In this document: one piece after another, positions 52,291-52,706 of the stretch
How positions within the stretch are numbered: the first letter of the stretch is position 1
How the letters are laid out: every line of letters begins with the position of its first letter
Source: Saprospiraceae bacterium
GTDB taxonomy: Bacteria > Bacteroidota > Bacteroidia > Chitinophagales > Saprospiraceae
Length of the DNA: 52,706 bases
Assembly: GCA_021739645.1 (NCBI GenBank)
Contig: JAIPBL010000043.1
Span: 1 to 52,706, forward strand
Reading direction: 5' to 3'
The notes under the pieces: generated by a model
The model's input: only the letters and a program-made list of their open reading frames with translations
What the model was told of the DNA's origin: nothing
Database searches by the model: none
Made by a program: the position numbers and the translations under genes

Positions 52291-52547
52291 TTGCTGTTTT
52301 TAATACTTATTGTACCAATAATAATATCAGAATTCAAACTCATGGCGGTTGAATCTTCAAGCATTAAATAAATTTTTTTTTCGTTTTCGTATAAAATCGA
52401 AAATGTATCTAAATTAATTTCCTTTATTGCTCTGTTTTTTATTTCTGCTGTATCTTTTAAAATAATTTGCTTTTGATATGGATGTCCGCCGCCCAATTCA
52501 TATTTTATGTCACCGTAGATGTTTTGCCCAAAAATCAAAGAATACAA
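52287..52547 (-). CDS. Hypothetical protein, start uncertain
   Basis: An 86-residue frame whose only in-frame start is TTG 52547. The frame stays open upstream to about 52606 and would add a hydrophobic stretch (SLINYIFPLIYLLYSLIFG), so the real protein probably has an N-terminal membrane anchor and an unseen or non-ATG start. The remaining domain (YQKQIILKDTAEIKNRAIK, LDTFSILYENEKKIYLML) is charged and beta/alpha mixed. No family is recognised. Very AT-rich. Its stop overlaps the start of the downstream membrane-protein gene by 4 nt (ATGA). Confidence 0.5.
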   Translation of the reverse strand: MYSLIFGQNIYGDIKYELGGGHPYQKQIILKDTAEIKNRAIKEINLDTFSILYENEKKIYLMLEDSTAMSLNSDIIIGTISIKNSK

Positions 52548-52706
52548 TAAATAAATTAGTGGAAATATGTAATTGATTAGCGAAAAGTAATCATTTTTTT
52601 GAAGCCCCGAAAATTATTGCAATAGAAAGCTGTGTAGAACAAATAATTTTTAACTTTCGGCATGTTGACAAAAGGAGCCTTATCGGACAAAAGCAAAGAG
52701 GAATTA
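52548..52706. other. AT-rich window end
   Basis: Apart from the probable 5' part of the preceding minus-strand gene, nothing recognisable is seen; the window ends before any further gene. Confidence 0.4.

Overview
The window looks like chromosomal DNA of a Bacteroidota bacterium, probably of the Saprospiria/Haliscomenobacter type. The evidence is the many secreted proteins ending in type IX secretion (T9SS) C-terminal sorting domains, promoters of the Bacteroidota form TTTG-N18/20-TAnnTTTG, the absence of clear Shine-Dalgarno sites, and an F-type ATP synthase split into separate atpDC and atpBEFHAG clusters.

Layout. 0.2-0.8 kb holds an MntA/HepT toxin-antitoxin pair whose HepT frame is broken inside its catalytic motif. 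0.9-19.9 kb is a surface-protein region: a lipoprotein, a 1273-residue HYR/dockerin/cohesin-like protein on the minus strand, and, diverging from it, an array of six plus-strand T9SS genes. In that array parallel beta-helix proteins alternate with 500-residue propeller-like proteins (helix, propeller, helix, propeller, propeller, HYR/PPC-like), with hairpins between them. 20.3-22.3 kb is atpDC. 22.4-29 kb holds small membrane proteins, a rhomboid protease, a nitroreductase, pabB, and an M20 amidohydrolase/D-amino-acid-oxidase-like pair. 29-41 kb holds a frameshifted hypothetical gene, a secreted metzincin protease, lolA, a beta-barrel protein, an acetyltransferase, a CorC/HlyC-type CBS protein, a BlaI/BlaR1-like regulatory pair and another T9SS protein. 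41-43.6 kb holds a transporter, a peroxiredoxin and the N-degron genes clpS and aat. 43.8-49.5 kb is atpBEFHAG, followed by an MFS transporter. 50.8-52.7 kb is repeat-rich and AT-rich and contains a group II intron of about 640 nt that has lost its reverse transcriptase.

The most striking unexplained feature is a family of intergenic elements made of two arms of 7-8 nt tandem units. The 5' arm carries units such as GAGTTTT, GAGGATTT or GGCAGTT and the 3' arm is the approximate reverse complement. They occupy most gene junctions in the atp clusters and many others, often running from stop codon to start codon, with a different unit at each site. One single-armed copy (five 7-mers) lies inside the pabB reading frame, where a one-unit slip would shift the frame. 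Other points of interest are mid-gene composition switches in the T9SS paralogs, a T9SS-like tail on an M56/TonB membrane protein, interlaced inverted repeats near the intron, and a 7 x 21-nt tandem array upstream of the M20 gene.
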